Origin: Sulfitobacter indolifex | GTDB lineage: Bacteria > Pseudomonadota > Alphaproteobacteria > Rhodobacterales > Rhodobacteraceae | Assembly (NCBI RefSeq): GCF_022788655.1 | Contig: NZ_CP084951.1 | Span: 1,612,001 to 1,676,000, forward strand | Length of the DNA: 64,000 bases | Direction of reading: 5' to 3' | In this document: in pieces, positions 43,878 through 54,304 of the stretch | Layout: every line of letters begins with the position of its first letter | Numbering within the stretch: the first letter of the stretch is position 1 | Program-made: the position numbers and the translations under genes | Notes under the pieces: generated by a model | Databases searched by the model: none | What the model saw: only the letters and a program-made list of their open reading frames with translations | Told to the model about the DNA's origin: nothing

Positions 43878-45194
43878 TTAGGCTGCCTGCTGGCCGCCCG
43901 GCTTGCCACCGCCACCACTGCGCCGCCGACGGCGACCGCCGCTTGGCTTGCCAGCAGCTTCGCCACCGCCACCGCCTCCGCCACCGGGACGACCACCGCC
44001 GCCACCAGGACGGCCACCGCGCCCACGGCCACGGCCTTTGGGTTTGGACGGCTCATCAATCACTTCCCAAGGACGGCCCGAGGCGACAGGGATCGAAATC
44101 CCCATAGTCTTCTGGATCGCCTTCAACTCGCCCATTTCATCCGGTGCGCAGAAAGCCACTGCAGCGCCGTCTTTGCCCGCCCGCGCGGTCCGGCCAATCC
44201 GGTGCACATAGTTGTCGGGCACGTTGGGCAGCTCGAAGTTATAGACGTGCTTCACATCCGGGATATCCAGACCACGGGCCGCCACATCAGTGGCCACAAG
44301 CACGGTAATGTCACCGCCCTTAAAGCCCGCAATCGCCCGGTCACGCTGACCTTGGCTTTTGTTGCCATGGATCGAAGCGGCGTCAAACCCGGCTTTCACC
44401 AGCGTCTTCATCAGCTTTTCCGAGCCATGTTTGGTGCGCCCAAAGACCAGCGCCCGCTCGCCCTTGTGCTTAGCCAGCAGTTCCTTCAGCAGCTCTGTCT
44501 TCTCGGCCTTGGCGATGAAGTGCACCTCTTGGGTCACCTTGTCCGCCGCCTTGCCCGGAGGCGAGACTTCGATGCGGATCGGGCTGTTGAGATAGCTGTT
44601 GGCGATCTCATTCATCAGCTTGGGCATGGTCGCCGAAAACAGCATCGTCTGACGCTCTTTCGGGATCAGGTTCGAGATTTTGCGCAGGTCATGGATAAAG
44701 CCCATGTCGAGCATCTGGTCGGCCTCATCGAGCACGAGGAAGGTCGTCGTGTCGAGTTTGACCGCACGGCGATCCAGAAGGTCGAGCAGACGGCCCGGTG
44801 TGGCGATCAATAGATCGACACCGCGTTCCAGACGCTTGATCTGCGTGTTGATCGACTGGCCGCCGACGACCATCGCCACTTTAATCTGCGTGCCTTCAGC
44901 ATAGCCGCGCAGGTTCACGGCGATCTGCTGCGCCAATTCGCGGGTTGGGGCAAGTACCAGACCACGCACCGAACGCGGCTCGGGGCGGCCTTCAAGCTCC
45001 ATCATCTGCGCCAGAAGCGGCACACCAAAAGCCGCCGTTTTACCGGTGCCGGTCTGGGCAAGGCCCATCACGTCACGGCCATTCATGGCTTGGGGGATCG
45101 CTTGGCGTTGGATCGGGGTTGGATCTTTCAGACCCATTTCATTCAACCGGGCAACCAGTTTCTTTGGCAGGCCCATCATGTCAAAATCGCTCAT
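43878..45194 (-). CDS. DEAD-box ATP-dependent RNA helicase (RhlE-like)
   Basis: A 438-residue helicase with the complete motif set: Q motif PTPIQRQAIP, motif I AQTGTGKTAAFG, Ia PTRELAQQ, II VLDEADQMLDMG, III SATMP, and VI HRIGRTARAG. The C-terminal 60 residues form a Gly/Arg/Lys-rich tail for RNA binding. This matches RhlE-type helicases that act in ribosome assembly and RNA decay. The ATG at 45194 gives the usual N-terminus; an upstream in-frame start at 45212 is less likely. It diverges from fur across 346 bp. Confidence 0.93.
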   Translation of the reverse strand: MSDFDMMGLPKKLVARLNEMGLKDPTPIQRQAIPQAMNGRDVMGLAQTGTGKTAAFGVPLLAQMMELEGRPEPRSVRGLVLAPTRELAQQIAVNLRGYAEGTQIKVAMVVGGQSINTQIKRLERGVDLLIATPGRLLDLLDRRAVKLDTTTFLVLDEADQMLDMGFIHDLRKISNLIPKERQTMLFSATMPKLMNEIANSYLNSPIRIEVSPPGKAADKVTQEVHFIAKAEKTELLKELLAKHKGERALVFGRTKHGSEKLMKTLVKAGFDAASIHGNKSQGQRDRAIAGFKGGDITVLVATDVAARGLDIPDVKHVYNFELPNVPDNYVHRIGRTARAGKDGAAVAFCAPDEMGELKAIQKTMGISIPVASGRPWEVIDEPSKPKGRGRGRGGRPGGGGGRPGGGGGGGGEAAGKPSGGRRRRRSGGGGKPGGQQAA

Positions 45195-45540
45195 TCGTTC
45201 ACTTTCCGGCACGCAAGGCGCGCGCCATCCTTAGTCGCCGCGCCCATCTCAGGCGCCACGGGGTCGCGCAAGCCAGATCGCGGGCGTTGGCCACATGCCA
45301 CACACCCGTCTGTTGCGCTTGGCCCCACGCGTGATTTTGGGAACATCGGCGGGCCTTGTCGTCAGCATCCAGTGGCCCCTTGTGGGACTTGGCGCTGATA
45401 CTGCTCACGCGGCAGAAGGCTTCGCTTGACCCCCACATGGGCTGTCCGCAAGCAAAAGTCAACCGTCGCGGTTCAATTGCGGTGGCGTCCGGTCGCGCTA
45501 GAATGCTAGGAACGGGGTCCGACGGACGAAGGGCGAAACG
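45195..45540. other. 346-bp intergenic region between helicase and fur
   Basis: No gene is supported in this stretch; the open frames in it have no ribosome site and no similarity I can recognise. It must hold the promoters of the divergent helicase and fur genes. A candidate fur promoter lies at 45477-45504. I saw no clear Fur or Mur inverted-repeat operator by eye. The length leaves room for a small RNA or a long helicase leader, but nothing directly shows one. Confidence 0.6.
45477..45504 (+). promoter_or_regulatory. candidate sigma-70 promoter for fur
   Basis: TTGCGG (-35, 45477-45482), a 16-bp spacer, and TAGAAT (-10, 45499-45504). The ATG of fur is at 45541. The -10 box is close to consensus and sits at a suitable distance. 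Found by eye only. Confidence 0.45.
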
Positions 45541-45960
45541 ATGCGCAACCCGATCATCAAACGGTGCGAGGCCATGGGCCTGCGCATGACAGGTCAACGC
45601 CGGGTCATCGCACAGGTGATTCACGACAGCGACGACCACCCAGATGCCGAAGAACTGCTGGCCCGTGCCACTGTGATCGACAGCGGCATCTCGATCGCCA
45701 CGGTCTACCGCACGGTCAAGCTGTTCGAAGAGGCAGGCATCCTCGACAAATTGGAATTTGGCGATGGCCGTGCGCGCTATGAGGATGCGCAGCGCGAACA
45801 TCACGACCATCTGATTGACGTGAACTCTGGCGAGGTGATCGAATTCGTCGATGCAGAAATCGAAGAGCTTCAGGAACGTATCGCGCGCAAGCTGGGTTAC
45901 AGATTGCAAGGCCACCGGATGGAACTTTATGGTGTGCCGATCAAAAAGGAGGACCCATGA
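45541..45960 (+). CDS. Fur family regulator (Fur/Mur type)
   Basis: A 139-residue Fur-family repressor: winged helix in the first 80 residues (LRMTGQRRVIAQVI, SIATVYRTVKLFEEAGIL), then the metal-sensing dimerisation half with REHHDHLIDVNSGEVIEF. The two CxxC zinc motifs of E. coli Fur are missing; the only cysteine is at residue 9. Alphaproteobacterial Fur/Mur proteins lack them too, and in Rhizobiales and Rhodobacterales they often sense manganese, so Mur is as likely as Fur. Irr is less likely because no heme regulatory motif is seen. It overlaps the NYN gene by four bases (ATGA). Confidence 0.92.
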   Translation: MRNPIIKRCEAMGLRMTGQRRVIAQVIHDSDDHPDAEELLARATVIDSGISIATVYRTVKLFEEAGILDKLEFGDGRARYEDAQREHHDHLIDVNSGEVIEFVDAEIEELQERIARKLGYRLQGHRMELYGVPIKKEDP

Positions 45961-46655
45961 CCGAACGTGACCGCCCCCTGCTGGCCGTGTTGATCGACGC
46001 TGACAATGTCCCGGCCAAACATGCCGGCGCCATCATGCGGGAGGTCACAACGATTGGCGAGCCTGCCCTGCGCCGCGTCTATGGCGATTGGTCGAACGAC
46101 CACCTTAAGGGCTGGAAAGCCCCGATCCGCGAACTGGGTTTGGTCGCCCATCAGGAAACCGCGAACACCAAGGGCAAGAACGCCAGCGACATCGGTCTGG
46201 TCATTCAGGCGATGGACATCCTGCACAGCCGTCGGTTCGATATCATCGTGATCGTCTCGTCCGACAGTGACTTCACTGCGCTGGTGAACCGCCTGCGCGA
46301 AGATGGGGTGACCGTCATCGGCATCGGCGAAAAGAAGACCCACGATTCGCTGCGCAACGTCTACAACCGCTTCATCTTGATCGAAAACCTCGATGGAGCT
46401 GAGCCGGACACAACGTCACGCGCCAGCGCCAAGGTGGCCGACGCCCTGCCCCTGTTCAAAGCGGCGATGGACAAGATCGACACCGAGGATGATTGGTACA
46501 ACCTCGGCCAGATCGGTCAGACGATTCAGGCCGCGCATCCGGATTTTGACAGCCGGACATACGGCCATGGCAAGCTGAGCGCCTTGGCAGCGGATCTGAA
46601 AGCATTGGAGACGCGCAAGACCGGCAACCGGTTGATGGTGCGGTTGAAACCTTAA
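45957..46655 (+). CDS. NYN-domain predicted ribonuclease with LOTUS-like C-terminus
   Basis: A 232-residue protein with a LabA-like NYN (PIN-fold) domain in the first 140 residues. The acidic metal site includes the first Asp of LIDADNVP, the Asp in NASDIGLV and the last Asp of SSDSDFTAL. The C-terminal 70 residues (from about 155) look like an OST-HTH/LOTUS winged helix (LFKAAMDKIDTEDDWYNLGQ, YGHGKLSALAADL). This combination suggests RNA cleavage or processing, but no target is known. The ribosome site AAAAGGAGG is excellent. Coupling with fur may tie RNA turnover to metal status; that is inference. Confidence 0.85.
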   Translation: MTERDRPLLAVLIDADNVPAKHAGAIMREVTTIGEPALRRVYGDWSNDHLKGWKAPIRELGLVAHQETANTKGKNASDIGLVIQAMDILHSRRFDIIVIVSSDSDFTALVNRLREDGVTVIGIGEKKTHDSLRNVYNRFILIENLDGAEPDTTSRASAKVADALPLFKAAMDKIDTEDDWYNLGQIGQTIQAAHPDFDSRTYGHGKLSALAADLKALETRKTGNRLMVRLKP

Positions 46656-46665
46656 AGCCTGCGTA

Positions 46666-47727
46666 TCACTCGGCGGGGCGCTTCTCACGTCGGGACACGC
46701 GGGCGAGCATGGCAGGTAAAAGAACGCTCAGCACGACCAGTCGCATGATGTGGCATGCGGCAACAAACCCCGGCACTACAGCCAAGACCGCGCCGAGCGC
46801 GATCATCGTCTCAAGGCCTCCAGGCGCGAAAGCCACCAGCACATGGCCCAGCGGCATGCCGAGCGCCCAAGCCACCGGCACCGCACCCAACCCCGCGAGC
46901 CCGACCGCGACGCCGGTAATTGCCAGGCCCGCACCAAGTCCGCTGACAAACCGCGCGGGCGTGATACCCGAAAACCGCGTGCCGATCAGACTGCCCAAGA
47001 CCAGGTAGGCGATGAGGGTCAGCCAGCCGGGCAAGACCCCGGTCTCCAACTTGGTAAGATGCGCGATGGCAGAGACAACCATCGCCCCCATCAGAAGCGG
47101 TGCAGGCACTGAAAGCCGGGCAAAAATTAGCCCCACAACCACGGCCGCAAAGATCATCACAACGATTGAGGTCACCCCCATCCCCGCACCTACTGGGGCG
47201 ATATTGCCGGTCATATCAACGCCCATGAGCAGGGCGGCAAAAGGTACAACGATGGTGAGCGCCAGCAGCCGTACGGATTGCGTGATCGAAATCCGCGCCA
47301 CGTCAGAGCCGCCGTCGCTGGCAATTGCCATCACAAAACTCAGATGCCCCGGGGCCGAGGCCAAAAGCGCTGAACGCGCGTCAAAGCCGAAATACCGCGC
47401 CAGCATCCAGCGACAGGCGGCCATAATCCCCCAGATCACCAAGGTCATAAAGACGAAGGCCAGCGGCCAGCGCACCATGGCGTTGACCGCATCTTGGTTA
47501 AAGCCTGCACCTACGGCGATGCCCAAGACCACAAAACAGGCGTCCCGCAGGCGCGGATCGACCGCCGTGCGGACACCGACGAGCCCTAGACCACTCACCG
47601 CGATCACCGGCCCCAGCAGCATATAGACGGGCGCATCAAGCCACCAAAACAACACCGCGCCGAGCGTGCCAGCCCCGAGGGTCAGCACGGTGTCACGCGG
47701 GGCAAAGGAAAGGGAGGGCCATCTCAT
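46666..47727 (-). CDS. AbrB-family integral membrane protein
   Basis: A 353-residue membrane protein with about ten helices and the internal duplication of the bacterial AbrB/ammonia monooxygenase-related family (Pfam PF05145). The motif APGHLSFVMAIASDGGSD and its second copy LVAFAPGGLETMIALGAVL mark the two repeats. It is unrelated to the AbrB DNA-binding regulator. Function is unknown; transport is presumed from the topology. It converges with the NYN gene with 10 bp between stop codons. Confidence 0.88.
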   Translation of the reverse strand: MRWPSLSFAPRDTVLTLGAGTLGAVLFWWLDAPVYMLLGPVIAVSGLGLVGVRTAVDPRLRDACFVVLGIAVGAGFNQDAVNAMVRWPLAFVFMTLVIWGIMAACRWMLARYFGFDARSALLASAPGHLSFVMAIASDGGSDVARISITQSVRLLALTIVVPFAALLMGVDMTGNIAPVGAGMGVTSIVVMIFAAVVVGLIFARLSVPAPLLMGAMVVSAIAHLTKLETGVLPGWLTLIAYLVLGSLIGTRFSGITPARFVSGLGAGLAITGVAVGLAGLGAVPVAWALGMPLGHVLVAFAPGGLETMIALGAVLAVVPGFVAACHIMRLVVLSVLLPAMLARVSRREKRPAE

Positions 47728-47856
47728 GCCATAGGGCTAGCACCCCGCTGCAACCTGCGCCAGAGCCACACGCATGACGCGTATCGCGCGCCCTTGCCCT
47801 TTCTTCGCAAAAGGTTCATGGGCGGCTGGCAATACTACGGGCGAAGGGGCGTTATC

Positions 47857-48759
47857 ATGGACAATCTGCGCGGTGCGATGCTGATGGTGCTGGCTATGGC
47901 CGGTTTCGCCATCGAAGACATGTTCGTCAAACTGACGAGCGATGCGCTCCCCGTGGGGCAGATCATCGCGCTTTTAGGCGCGGGCGGCGGGGCAATCTTT
48001 GCCGTTATCTTGCGCATTCAGGGGCGGCGTTTGTTCTCTGCAGATATGCTCTCCGGACCGATCTTGCTGCGCGCCGTGGGCGAGGTGCTGGGCACGCTCT
48101 GTTTCGTGACCGCCATCGTGCTGACCCCGCTCTCCTCGGCTTCTGCGATCCTGCAGGCCACACCGCTTGCCGTGACCTTAGGCGCTGCGCTGTTTCTGGG
48201 CGAGCCTGTCGGCTGGCGCCGTTGGAGCGCGATTGTCGTTGGTTTCCTTGGTGTTCTGCTCATCGTGCGCCCCGGGTTGGAAGGGTTCAACGCCCTGTCG
48301 CTCTTTGCCGTTGCCAGTGTCATCGGCCTAGCCTTGCGTGACCTTGCCACGCGCCAGGTGCCCCGCAGCATCAGTTCCATGCAGCTCAGCTTTCTGGCCT
48401 TCATCGTTCTGGTACCGGCGGGCCTGATCCTGATGCTTGCCGCCGGCACCCCCGCCGCTATGCCGGGCGGGGCCGAGGTGGTCTATCTTGGTGCGGCGAT
48501 GGTGATCGGTGTGCTGGCCTATTACGCCATCGTGGCCGCGATGCGCGTGGGCGAAGTCAGCTTTGTCACACCGTTTCGCTACATGCGGATGCTCTTCGCG
48601 CTGGTCGTGGGGATCATGGTCTTTGACGAATCCCCCGACACGCTGACGCTGGTGGGCGCCGCGATCATCATCGCCTCGGGGGTCTATACCCTCTGGCGCG
48701 AACGCAAAATCACCCCCCGGCCCCGCCGCGGTCTTTCCAAGCCGGGTCTGCCGGGGTAA
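47857..48759 (+). CDS. EamA-type (DMT superfamily) transporter
   Basis: A 300-residue inner-membrane carrier with two EamA repeats and about ten helices. Segments include LSSASAILQATPLAVTLGAALFLGEPVGWRRW and YYAIVAAMRVGEVSFVTPFRYMRMLFALVVGIMVFDE, which resemble the RhtA/S-adenosylmethionine-transporter branch rather than the carrier at 42.9 kb. The frame is open to 47794; the ATG at 47857 follows GAAGGGG and begins at the first helix. A 33-bp gap separates it from enolase. Substrate unknown. Confidence 0.87.
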   Translation: MDNLRGAMLMVLAMAGFAIEDMFVKLTSDALPVGQIIALLGAGGGAIFAVILRIQGRRLFSADMLSGPILLRAVGEVLGTLCFVTAIVLTPLSSASAILQATPLAVTLGAALFLGEPVGWRRWSAIVVGFLGVLLIVRPGLEGFNALSLFAVASVIGLALRDLATRQVPRSISSMQLSFLAFIVLVPAGLILMLAAGTPAAMPGGAEVVYLGAAMVIGVLAYYAIVAAMRVGEVSFVTPFRYMRMLFALVVGIMVFDESPDTLTLVGAAIIIASGVYTLWRERKITPRPRRGLSKPGLPG

Positions 48760-50069
<1,310 letters not shown>

Positions 50070-50070
<1 letters not shown>

Positions 50071-50606
50071 TGTCTGAGATCGCCATTCGCCCTGTCACCA
50101 CCGCTGCGGACCTCGCGGCGGTGGTTGATCTTTGCTGGGCCTACCGCGACTTCCTCTACAGTTTTGGCCCCACAGAGCGGCGTATCGTCGAGACGTTTTA
50201 CCCTCAGGAAAAATACAGCGCGTTGATGGGCCGTTTGGCCGAGGAACACGCCCGCCCACGCGGGATCATCCTGCTGGCCGAGCGCGATGGCGAACCTTTG
50301 GGCTGCGGTATGTCGCACGCGCTGAGCGATACAGAGAGCGAGATCAAGCGTGTCTTTGTTCCCGACGCGGCACGCGGCACCGGGGCGGGTCGTGCGATCT
50401 GTAAAAGGTTGATTGATCAGGCGCGGGAAGATGGGTTCGAAAAAGTCTATCTCGACACCTCCATCGCCTTCGCGCCCGCCCGCGCGCTCTATCGCTCACT
50501 TGGGTTTATCGAACGCGGACCCTATCAGCCGATGCCCGATTTCGCGCGCGAAGCGATCTGTTTTTATGAATTGCCGCTGACCCGCGCATCTCTTGACGCA
50601 GGCTGA
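50070..50606 (+). CDS. GNAT family N-acetyltransferase
   Basis: A 178-residue GNAT protein with the acetyl-CoA loop VPDAARGTGAGRAICKRLI and the C-terminal IAFAPARALYRSLGF. It is coupled to eno through TGATG and followed by a clear terminator, so eno and this gene form one unit. The target is unknown. Nothing in the sequence links it to glycolysis; the coupling may be only for expression. Confidence 0.87.
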
Positions 50607-50616
50607 ACACAAGTAA

Positions 50617-50640
50617 AGGGGCGGCATGCACGCCGCCCCT
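50617..50640. terminator. Rho-independent terminator after the eno-GNAT unit
   Basis: A perfect 9-bp stem AGGGGCGGC (50617-50625) with GCCGCCCCT (50632-50640) and a 6-nt loop. On the plus strand TCAATCCCTTTTG follows. It lies between the stop codons of convergent genes and may serve both. Confidence 0.75.
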
Positions 50641-50659
50641 CAATCCCTTTTGCCTGAGC

Positions 50660-51472
50660 TTAGCCCGAAAAGAGCTCAAGAAGCTGACGTTTGGAATAGC
50701 CCAGCAGCAACGCACCCTTGTCAGTAAGCCTTGGGAGCACCCGCATCTGCACGGTTTGCATTTTAGTGGGAAGCGCCGCGTTGAGCCGCACCACCGCATC
50801 GACCTTGCCTGCCGGTCCGGGCGTGACCCTTTCGACCATGCCAATAAGCGAGCGGTCCTTGCTCCAAACGGGCGCGCCCACAATGGCAGCAAGGTTCACA
50901 CTGCTTCTCTTGGCTGCATCGTTGCCTCCGCCGAGGCTCACTCCGGCCGATACACCAGCCGTCGTCCCGTTCGTTCCGCCAGCCGCGGTTCCGCCGTTGC
51001 CACCGCTGTTAGAGGACCCGCCCGAGCCGCCGCTGCCACTACCGCCAGAGGAACCGCCGCTGCCGCTACCGCCAGAGGAGCCGCCATTGCCGCTACCGCC
51101 TGAGGAGCCGCCGGTACCACTGCCCGAGCCGGAGCCCCCGACCCCAACGCCCACGCCGACACCGCCGCCAGAGCCACCACTTCCGGTGGAACCACCGCTT
51201 CCGCCGGAATCACCGCTTCCGCCGGAACCACTCGATCCGCCGGAACTACCATGGCCTCCACCGACGCTTACATCGGCACCCACGCCTACTCCGCCATGGC
51301 CGCCGACACTGGCCCCAACCCCGGCGTCAATGCCGCCGCGGTCCCCGTGGCCACCAACGCTGGCACCGACGCCAACGCCGATTTCTGCCTGGGCCGTCGG
51401 GACGATCAAAATTGCCGCCGCGGTCGCGGCTAACATAGTCCTAAAAGTAGTAGTATGGTTACTAATGGTCAT
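50660..51472 (-). CDS. secreted Gly/Ser-rich protein with PRC-barrel-like C-terminus
   Basis: A 270-residue protein. A signal peptide (MLAATAAAILIVPTAQA, cleavage near residue 29) leads into about 150 residues of Gly/Ser repeats, with early GVGASVGGHG-type repeats and then SSGGSGSGG-type repeats. The last 75 residues are folded-looking: AAIVGAPVWSKDRSLIGMVERV, a pattern seen in PRC-barrel domains (gap-V-x-D-x-x-IG-x-V). The ATG has a strong AAGGAG upstream. The low-complexity linker may act as a spacer on the cell surface or in the periplasm. No homologous family is recognised for the whole protein. It has a 260-bp AT-rich upstream region. Confidence 0.8.
   Translation of the reverse strand: MTISNHTTTFRTMLAATAAAILIVPTAQAEIGVGVGASVGGHGDRGGIDAGVGASVGGHGGVGVGADVSVGGGHGSSGGSSGSGGSGDSGGSGGSTGSGGSGGGVGVGVGVGGSGSGSGTGGSSGGSGNGGSSGGSGSGGSSGGSGSGGSGGSSNSGGNGGTAAGGTNGTTAGVSAGVSLGGGNDAAKRSSVNLAAIVGAPVWSKDRSLIGMVERVTPGPAGKVDAVVRLNAALPTKMQTVQMRVLPRLTDKGALLLGYSKRQLLELFSG
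51027..51107. repeat. three 27-bp tandem repeats in the Gly/Ser-rich gene
   Basis: Three consecutive 27-bp units (51027-51053, 51054-51080, 51081-51107) that differ at a few positions and encode a nine-residue Gly/Ser unit on the minus strand. Degenerate copies flank them. Such in-frame repeats can expand or contract without a frameshift. Confidence 0.75.
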
Positions 51473-51732
51473 CTTTAGTCTCCTTCAAAATGAGCCGTCG
51501 CCTTGCAGTATGATTTGACCGCCGCGGCATTGGCTGTTGCCCCACACCAAAAACACGCATGAGGCCGCCAAATTGTTTCATAAAATTTCAAAAAGAGTAT
51601 ATTTTGCGCAACTTTGTTAAAAATATGCCGAGTTTGCCAAAGTTTCCGCACAGGCTTTGCGACGTGTCGTCCCAAGACCACGGCTTCGGCAAATTCTCGA
51701 CATCGTTTTAAAATGAGTAGCTTGGCTTTGCC

Positions 51733-52860
51733 CTAGGTGTGGCTGACGGTGCCACCGCCTACGGCTGCGCGCACGCCGGTCGTGCCGGGGCAGGACGTCG
51801 GCAATTTGCGCGCCACGCGGACGGCGAGATAGGCAAAGGCCTGCGCCTCTAGCATGTCGCCATCAAGACCGATCTCTTCGACTGCCGCCACTGGGCAATC
51901 AAGACTGACATCCAACATGCGCATCAGAACCGGGTTATGCCGCCCGCCCCCGGTGACATAGACCCGCTCGGGCGGGGCCGGGCAATGCTGCATCGCCTCG
52001 GCGACGCCTGCGGCGCACATGGCGGTGAGGGTGGCACAGGCATCGGCGTCAGAGAGTTCGCCGACCAGCGCCACCATCTCAGCGAAATCATTCCGGTCGA
52101 GCGATTTGGGCGGCATGCGTGCGAAGTAAGGCTCAGCGAGGAACAGTTCTAACGCGCCATGCTCCACCCTGCCCCGTGCCGCCAGCTTGCCGCCTTCGTC
52201 GAAGTCTTGGCCAAGCCGGGCCTGCATCAAATCATTGATTGGGGCATTTGCAGGACCGGTATCAAAGGCCAAGAGCGCGCCCTCTTGCTCGGGCCGCGCA
52301 ATACGCGGGTCAACCCATGTCAGGTTGCCGACGCCGCCGAGGTTCAGGAAGGCCACCGGTGCGGTCTTTCCTGCATAGCGCGCACAGGCATGGTGAAAGA
52401 ACGGTGCCAAGGGCGCGCCTTCGCCACCCAATTCCACATCGGCGCTGCGGAAATCCCAGACCACGGGCAGGCCAATCTCGCGCGCCAGCAAAGCGCCGTC
52501 GCCGACTTGCAAAGTTCCTTGCATCCGCGGCGCATGGGCAAGGGTTTGGCCGTGAAAGCCAACAAGCTCGACGGGTGTGTCGTCATTCAGAAGGTCGCGC
52601 AACAGCGTCAGATGCGCAGTCTCTACCGCTTGCGCTGCGGCCTCAACCTCCGCTCCGTGCCATTTGCCGAATCCGGCGGCGATGATCCGGCGATCCTCGG
52701 CCGAATAGCTGCGGTAGGCGCTTTTGCCAAAGCTGGTGATGTCATGCCCGTCGGTGCGCAAGATAGCCGCGTCCACCCCATCTAACGAGGTGCCCGACAT
52801 CATTCCCAACGCTGTCACCACACCGGTTCCGACATGTTGCCTGTGCAGGACCCTATTCAT
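51733..52860 (-). CDS. anmK: anhydro-N-acetylmuramic acid kinase
   Basis: AnmK phosphorylates and opens 1,6-anhydro-MurNAc released by peptidoglycan turnover, giving MurNAc-6-phosphate. The 375-residue product has the start [56 protein letters not shown] and [15 protein letters not shown], all family motifs of the sugar-kinase/Hsp70 fold. The frame runs open to 53088, but the ATG at 52860 is the right N-terminus and avoids overlap with tyrS. It diverges from tyrS with 66 bp between. Confidence 0.95.
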   Translation of the reverse strand: MNRVLHRQHVGTGVVTALGMMSGTSLDGVDAAILRTDGHDITSFGKSAYRSYSAEDRRIIAAGFGKWHGAEVEAAAQAVETAHLTLLRDLLNDDTPVELVGFHGQTLAHAPRMQGTLQVGDGALLAREIGLPVVWDFRSADVELGGEGAPLAPFFHHACARYAGKTAPVAFLNLGGVGNLTWVDPRIARPEQEGALLAFDTGPANAPINDLMQARLGQDFDEGGKLAARGRVEHGALELFLAEPYFARMPPKSLDRNDFAEMVALVGELSDADACATLTAMCAAGVAEAMQHCPAPPERVYVTGGGRHNPVLMRMLDVSLDCPVAAVEEIGLDGDMLEAQAFAYLAVRVARKLPTSCPGTTGVRAAVGGGTVSHT

Positions 52861-52926
52861 GGCCTTTTCCTTTGCCGCTCGTGCGCATATAGATTGCCGC
52901 GCAACACAGTTTTGAGGCAAGTCACC

Positions 52927-54177
52927 ATGACATACCATCCCAAATCGGAGTTCATCCACACGATGATGCAGCGCGGCTTTCTGGCCGATTGCACCGATTA
53001 TCAAGGGTTGGACGAAGCCCTCATGAAAGGCGCGGCGCCGGCCTATGTAGGCTATGACGCCACGGCCAAATCCCTGCACGTGGGCCATCTGGTCAATATC
53101 ATGATGCTGCGCTGGCTCCAGAAATTCGGTGGCAAGCCGATCACCCTGATGGGGGGCGGCACGACCAAAGTAGGCGACCCGTCGTTCCGCTCGGACGAAC
53201 GCCCCTTGCTGACGCCCGAGGCGATTGACGACAACATCGAAGGCATCCGGCAGGTCTTTGCCCGCTACCTTGATTACGGTGACAGGCCGAGCGATGCTCT
53301 GATGCTCAACAACGCTGAATGGCTAGATAACCTAAATTACCTCGATTTCCTGCGTGACATTGGGCGGCATTTCTCGATCAACCGAATGCTGAGCTTCGAG
53401 AGTGTGAAATCGCGTCTAGACCGAGAGCAGTCGCTGTCTTTCCTTGAGTTCAACTACATGATTCTGCAGGCCTATGACTTCATGGAACTGCACCGCCGCT
53501 ATGGCTGCGTCCTTCAGATGGGCGGCTCGGATCAGTGGGGGAACATCGTCAACGGGATCGACCTGACGCGCCGCGTGATTGACGGGGAGGTTTACGGCCT
53601 CACCTCGCCGCTCTTGACCACCAGCGACGGCAAGAAGATGGGCAAGTCGGCGGGCGGTGCTGTTTGGTTGAATGGCGACATGCTGAGCCCGTATGAGTTC
53701 TGGCAGTTCTGGCGCAATTGCACCGATGCCGATGTGGGCCGTTTCCTCAAGCTCTACACCGAGCTGCCGGTCGACGAATGCGACCGTCTGGGCGCGCTCG
53801 CCGGGTCTGAGATCAACGAAGCAAAAGTACGTCTGGCAAATGAAGTCACCGGGCTGCTGCATGGCGAAGAAGCTGCGCGCAATGCCGAAGCCACGGCGCG
53901 CGAAGTCTTTGAGAAAGGCGGCGTGGGCGATGACCTGCCCACCCTGACCCTCTCGGCGGCGGATGTGGGCGATGGGGTTTCTATCGTTCAATTGCTGGTG
54001 AAATCTGGCCTTGCTGGCTCCGGCAAAGAGGCCAAGCGCCTGATTGCCGAAAATGGCGCGCGGATTGATGATCAGCCGCTGACGGATGCGGGCATGATGC
54101 TTGATGCGGGCGCGCTGTCGTCTCCGATCAAGCTGAGCGCTGGCAAGAAGCGCCATGCGCTGGTGCAGATCGGCTAA
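52927..54177 (+). CDS. tyrS: tyrosyl-tRNA synthetase
   Basis: TyrS charges tRNA-Tyr with tyrosine. The 416-residue class I enzyme has the HIGH variant HVGHLVN, the tyrosine-binding [11 protein letters not shown] and the KMSKS variant KKMGKS. The C-terminal S4 RNA-binding domain spans about 350-416. The ATG at 52927 follows the pattern of the family; the upstream frame overlaps anmK and is rejected. anmK-tyrS divergence is common in Alphaproteobacteria. It is followed by a terminator hairpin. Confidence 0.97.
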   Translation: MTYHPKSEFIHTMMQRGFLADCTDYQGLDEALMKGAAPAYVGYDATAKSLHVGHLVNIMMLRWLQKFGGKPITLMGGGTTKVGDPSFRSDERPLLTPEAIDDNIEGIRQVFARYLDYGDRPSDALMLNNAEWLDNLNYLDFLRDIGRHFSINRMLSFESVKSRLDREQSLSFLEFNYMILQAYDFMELHRRYGCVLQMGGSDQWGNIVNGIDLTRRVIDGEVYGLTSPLLTTSDGKKMGKSAGGAVWLNGDMLSPYEFWQFWRNCTDADVGRFLKLYTELPVDECDRLGALAGSEINEAKVRLANEVTGLLHGEEAARNAEATAREVFEKGGVGDDLPTLTLSAADVGDGVSIVQLLVKSGLAGSGKEAKRLIAENGARIDDQPLTDAGMMLDAGALSSPIKLSAGKKRHALVQIG

Positions 54178-54185
54178 AGGTTAAC

Positions 54186-54206
54186 GGGGGCCGCCTTACG
54201 GCCCCC
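54186..54206 (+). terminator. Rho-independent-like terminator after tyrS
   Basis: A perfect 8-bp stem GGGGGCCG (54186-54193) with CGGCCCCC (54199-54206) and a 5-nt loop, nine bases past the tyrS stop. The tail is C-rich with only scattered T, so its strength is uncertain. Confidence 0.6.
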
Positions 54207-54304
54207 AGCCCCCTCCTTCTCAACACCTGTCCCAGCAAGCATGGCTTGCATGGGGCGAGACTTCGTGTTGAACTGAACAAGCGTTCATATCGGGGGGATC
54301 CACC

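Noticed and set aside
45541..45960. Irr (heme-responsive iron regulator)
   Set aside because: The protein has the HHDH dimerisation-domain pattern of Fur/Mur and no heme regulatory motif.
46666..47727. AbrB-type DNA-binding regulator
   Set aside because: The product is a ten-helix membrane protein; the shared name refers to a different family.
51027..51107. CRISPR-like array
   Set aside because: The repeats are contiguous with no spacers and lie within a coding sequence.
50718..51518. Plus-strand Pro-rich open frame of 266 codons
   Set aside because: It is the reverse complement of the Gly/Ser-rich gene, has no ribosome site, and the minus-strand gene has a signal peptide and a strong Shine-Dalgarno sequence.
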